From DP-19 sp036496285 (GTDB lineage Bacteria; Desulfobacterota; Binatia; UTPRO1): 64,000 bases of DNA. Made by a program: the position numbers and the translations under genes. The stretch is from assembly GCA_036496285.1 (NCBI GenBank), contig DASXLI010000018.1, forward strand, positions 1-64,000, in the 5' to 3' direction. The notes under the pieces were generated by a model. The model made no database searches. It saw only the letters and a program-made list of their open reading frames with translations, and had not been told where the DNA came from. How positions within the stretch are numbered: the stretch's first letter is position 1; each line of letters opens with the position of its first letter. Positions 61,166 through 64,000 of the stretch are shown piece after piece.

Positions 61166-62957
61166 GCTCGCGGTCTACCTGCTGGTTCCGTACCTCCTCA
61201 CGGTGCCCCCGCTCCTCGGGGTCGCATACCTGGTCATGCGCCACGCGGCCGAGTCGGCGGCCGTCGAGTTCGCGGGTGCCGCGGCGCTCGAACAGGCCCG
61301 CAGCATCGCCGTGCACGTGCCCGCCGATCTCCCGCCGGCGGCGCTCGCCGCGCGCTGCCACGACGAGGTGCGCGGCAGCGGCACCCGGCTCACGATCATC
61401 AACATCAACGGCGACGTGCTGTGCGATACCGAGGCCGAGCCTGAGAACATGATGAACCACGCCGACCGGCCCGAGGTACGTGCCGCGCTCGCGAGCGGTA
61501 CCGGCGTCGATCGACGGGTGAGCGCGACCGTGCACCACCGGCTACTCTATGCCGCCGTGCGCTCGGGCGACGGCCCCGGGGCGCGCGTCGTGCGCGTCGC
61601 CATGCCGGCGGAGTTCGTCGCGGGGCCGGGCCGGCAGCTCGCGACGATCCTGCTGCTCGGGCTGGTCGGCGCGCTGATCGTTGCCTTTCTGCCGGCGCTC
61701 TACATCGCCAACACGATCGGCGGCCGCCTGGAGGGCATCGTCGACTTCTCGCGCGAGGTCGCGACCGGCGACTTCTCGACGCGTCTGCCGATCGTGCACC
61801 GCGACGAACTCGGGGTGCTCGAGCAGAACCTGAACGACATGAGCGCCCGCCTGCGCGGCTCGTTCGTCGATCTGCGCGACGAGAGCGAGCGCGTGCGCGG
61901 CATCCTGAGCGCCATGGTCGAGGGCGTGGTCGTGGTCTCGGCGGCCGGTGAGGTGGTGCTCATCAACGAGCGCGCCGAGCGCATCTTCGCCCTCGCGACC
62001 GGCCCGGACTACCGTGGCCGGCACCTCATCGAGATGTGCCGCGACCCGGAGCTGCAGCAGCTTCTGCGCTCGCTGCCGGCGTGGAACAAGGCGGAGCCGC
62101 CGGGCGGCGAGATCGCGCTTGCCGAGCCGGACCGGCGCTTCCTCTCGGTCAGCGTCTCGCCGATCCGCGACGAGCTCGGCCGCCCGGCGGCCTTCGTCAT
62201 GGTCTTCCACGACATCACGGAATTGAAGAAGCTCGAGACCATGCGGCGGGACTTCGTCGCCAACGTCTCGCACGAGCTGCGGACGCCGCTCACGGCGATC
62301 CGCGGCTATGCCGAGACCCTGCTGACCGGCGCCCTCGAGGACCGCGAGCGGGCGCGCCAGTTCCTGTCGGTGATCGATCGCCATTCCGAGCGCTTGAGCC
62401 GCCTGATCGACGACCTGCTGACCCTCTCCGACCTCGAGCTCGGCAAGACCTCGCTCAAGAAGGAGCCGCTGCATCTCGAGACCCTGGTCGACGAGGTGAT
62501 CGAGGTGCTGCGCGAGAAAGCGCGTCGCGGCCGCGTGGAGCTGGTCTCCGACATCCCGCGCGAGCTGCCGCTCGTCCTCGGCGACGCGGACCGGCTGCAG
62601 CAGGTGCTGATCAACCTCACCGACAACGCCATCAAGTACAGCGGCAACGGCGGGGTCGTCCGCATCGTCGCGCGCAACGTCACCGACGGCGCCGCGCCGA
62701 TGGTCGAGGTGTCGGTGTCGGACGACGGCATCGGCATTCCCGCTGCCGACCTGCCGCGCCTGACCGAGCGCTTCTATCGCGTCGACAAGGCGCGCTCGCG
62801 CGAGCTCGGCGGCACCGGCCTCGGCCTGGCGATCGTGAAGCACATCGTGCAGGCCCACGGCGGCCGGCTCGACATCAAGAGCACGCTGAACATCGGGACG
62901 ACCGTCCGCTTCTCCGTGCCGAGCTGGATGCGCGAAGCCGAAGCCGTCTCCTCGTAG
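61146..62957 (+). CDS. phoR: Phosphate-type sensor histidine kinase PhoR
   Basis: 603 residues. TM1 (VYLLVPYLLTVPPLLGVAYL), a periplasmic domain of ~130 residues, TM2 (TILLLGLVGALIVAFLPALY), a HAMP region, a PAS domain (EGVVVVSAAGEVVLIN at ~255), then the dimerisation helix with His376 in NVSHELRTPLTAIRGY and the ATPase with LTDNAIKYSGNGG, DDGIGIP and GTGLGLAIVKHIV. The periplasmic domain is larger than in classical PhoR (which has almost none), so a direct periplasmic input is possible. PhoU and the Pst system are not in the window. Confidence 0.9.
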   Translation: MPRSTSRLAVYLLVPYLLTVPPLLGVAYLVMRHAAESAAVEFAGAAALEQARSIAVHVPADLPPAALAARCHDEVRGSGTRLTIININGDVLCDTEAEPENMMNHADRPEVRAALASGTGVDRRVSATVHHRLLYAAVRSGDGPGARVVRVAMPAEFVAGPGRQLATILLLGLVGALIVAFLPALYIANTIGGRLEGIVDFSREVATGDFSTRLPIVHRDELGVLEQNLNDMSARLRGSFVDLRDESERVRGILSAMVEGVVVVSAAGEVVLINERAERIFALATGPDYRGRHLIEMCRDPELQQLLRSLPAWNKAEPPGGEIALAEPDRRFLSVSVSPIRDELGRPAAFVMVFHDITELKKLETMRRDFVANVSHELRTPLTAIRGYAETLLTGALEDRERARQFLSVIDRHSERLSRLIDDLLTLSDLELGKTSLKKEPLHLETLVDEVIEVLREKARRGRVELVSDIPRELPLVLGDADRLQQVLINLTDNAIKYSGNGGVVRIVARNVTDGAAPMVEVSVSDDGIGIPAADLPRLTERFYRVDKARSRELGGTGLGLAIVKHIVQAHGGRLDIKSTLNIGTTVRFSVPSWMREAEAVSS

Positions 62958-63169
62958 CTCCCGCTGCCCGTCCCTCCATAAGGAGTCACGCGAGCGCGCC
63001 CGACGGCCACGCGACGCGTAGCCGATTCATCCACTCGCAATATTCGCGTCACGAACGGTTCATCGTCCGGGTGGAGAAGTGCGGGCGACGGACAACTGCG
63101 ACGCGTGTACGAGCCCCCAGCTCGCATCACGTGAAGCACCGAATGATCCGTTCACAAAGGGGGAGGGAC

Positions 63170-64000
63170 ATGAGCTCGCTGCGCACCGCACTTCGATTGG
63201 TACTCGTCATCCTGCTCGTCGCGCTCGGCCGAGAGGCCCAGGCGGCCTCGTTCACGCCGGGCAACATCGTCGCCTACCGGGTCGGCGACGGCGTCCAGGC
63301 GCTGACAAACAACGGTAACAGCGTGTTCATCGACGAGTACACGCCGGCCGGCGCCTTCGTGCAGGCGATCGCCATCCCGACGACGGCGAGCGGCGGCAAT
63401 CAGCCGCTCATCGCGCAGGGCGCGACCGGCAGCGGCAGCGCGGTCGAAGGCCTCATGGCCACCTCGAGCAACGGCCAGTACGTCGTGTTCACCGGCTACG
63501 GTACGACGCTCGGCGGCGCGGCCGCCTTGAGCTCGACGGCCTGCACTGGCGCCGGCGGCGTGCCGCGCGTCGTCGGACGGGTCAAGTTCGACGGCACGGT
63601 CAACACCTCGACGGCGCTCACGGACTTTGCGTGCGCCAGCAACCCCCGCTCGGCGACCAGCAGCGACGGCACCAGCATCTGGGTCGGCGGCAACGGCACC
63701 GGCGCGTCGTTTGCGACCCTCGGCGCCACCACCTCGACGCAGCTCGCGGCCGCGACGACCAATGTGCGGCAGGTCCACATCTTCGGCGGGCAGCTCTACG
63801 GCGCGGTGAACGGCGGCGCGGTGAGCACGATCGGCACCGGCCTCCCGACGACGGGCGGCCAAACGGTCACCCCGCTCACGCTTCCCGGCGCGACGACAAG
63901 CCCCGACGGCTTCGCGTTCGTGACGGTATCCGGCGGCACGGTGCTCTACCTCATGGATGACACGGCCGGCACGGTCCACAAGTGGTCGCTGGTGAGCGGC
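63170..64000 (+). CDS. Secreted protein, 3' partial
   Basis: An open frame from ATG 63170 to the window end (277 codons visible). A signal peptide (LRLVLVILLVALGREAQA) is followed by ASFTPGNIVAYRVGDGVQAL, a sequence style seen in secreted beta-propeller proteins where each repeat has Gly/Thr/Ser-rich strands (GNNSVF-like, FTGYGTTLGGAAALSSTA, SDGTSIWVGGNGTGASF). The mature part is very poor in charged residues. GGGAGGG precedes the ATG. The family cannot be told from the visible part; no repeats crisp enough for a name. Confidence 0.75.
   Translation, partial: MSSLRTALRLVLVILLVALGREAQAASFTPGNIVAYRVGDGVQALTNNGNSVFIDEYTPAGAFVQAIAIPTTASGGNQPLIAQGATGSGSAVEGLMATSSNGQYVVFTGYGTTLGGAAALSSTACTGAGGVPRVVGRVKFDGTVNTSTALTDFACASNPRSATSSDGTSIWVGGNGTGASFATLGATTSTQLAAATTNVRQVHIFGGQLYGAVNGGAVSTIGTGLPTTGGQTVTPLTLPGATTSPDGFAFVTVSGGTVLYLMDDTAGTVHKWSLVSG

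Overview
The window is 64 kb of gap-dense-free bacterial chromosome with high GC (strong G/C bias at third codon positions) and tightly packed genes, many joined by 1- or 4-base stop/start overlaps (ATGA or GTGA). No phage, insertion sequence, CRISPR array or rRNA is visible. The gene content points to a Gram-negative aerobe or facultative aerobe: complex I genes, a split cytochrome b/Rieske complex, Ycf48-like lipoprotein, PhoBR, sulfite/nitrite reductase, EF-P with a PGNWRG tip. The mixture looks like a deltaproteobacterial-type lineage, possibly Binatota/Desulfobacterota_B; that placement is inference from gene style, not a phylogeny.

Region by region. 1-8.3 kb is a + strand housekeeping run: end of an amidase gene, glnD, a XerC/D recombinase, an M50 membrane protease, trpS, scpA, scpB and an RsuA/RluB pseudouridine synthase. 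8.5-9.1 kb holds a small orphan gene (with a paralog at 26.2 kb) and the initiator tRNA. 9.1-10.6 kb is a - strand trio rhodanese / DUF2889 / tag. 10.7-19.4 kb is mixed: ettA, infA, a two-cluster ferredoxin, an RRM RNA-binding protein, HU, an alpha/beta hydrolase, a CPBP protease-like protein and several small zinc-ribbon or unknown proteins. 19.5-26.1 kb is a complex I peripheral-arm operon in the order nuoB-G-I-C-D-E-F without any of the membrane-arm genes. 26.2-32.2 kb is regulatory: the second small paralog, a ribbon-helix-helix protein, a sigma-54 response-regulator operon on the - strand and a divergent hybrid histidine kinase. 33-38.5 kb has a Ycf48-like lipoprotein and a Gld-type ABC export operon (ATPase, permease, GldG-like, DUF4340). 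38.5-44.5 kb is mostly - strand metabolism (trmB, SDR, acyl-CoA dehydrogenase, efp, a class II aldolase). 44.7-46.7 kb is a siroheme sulfite/nitrite reductase with a coupled small protein. 48-54.1 kb is a cytochrome bc operon: Rieske, cytochrome b, a 26-residue one-helix ORF, subunit IV, a 57-residue membrane ORF, an octaheme cytochrome c and a cupredoxin-like protein. 55.8-63 kb is a phosphate-response locus: tandem 11-bp Pho-box-like repeats precede both an operon of ppx, two thymidylate-kinase-like genes and a phosphodiesterase-type lipoprotein, and the phoB-phoR pair. The window ends inside a secreted protein gene.

The observations most worth checking are: the two small paralogs with matching promoters (8.5 and 26.2 kb); the Pho-boxed operon with two Tmk-like kinases, one with Arg in place of the P-loop Lys; and the unannotated mini-subunits inside the bc operon.
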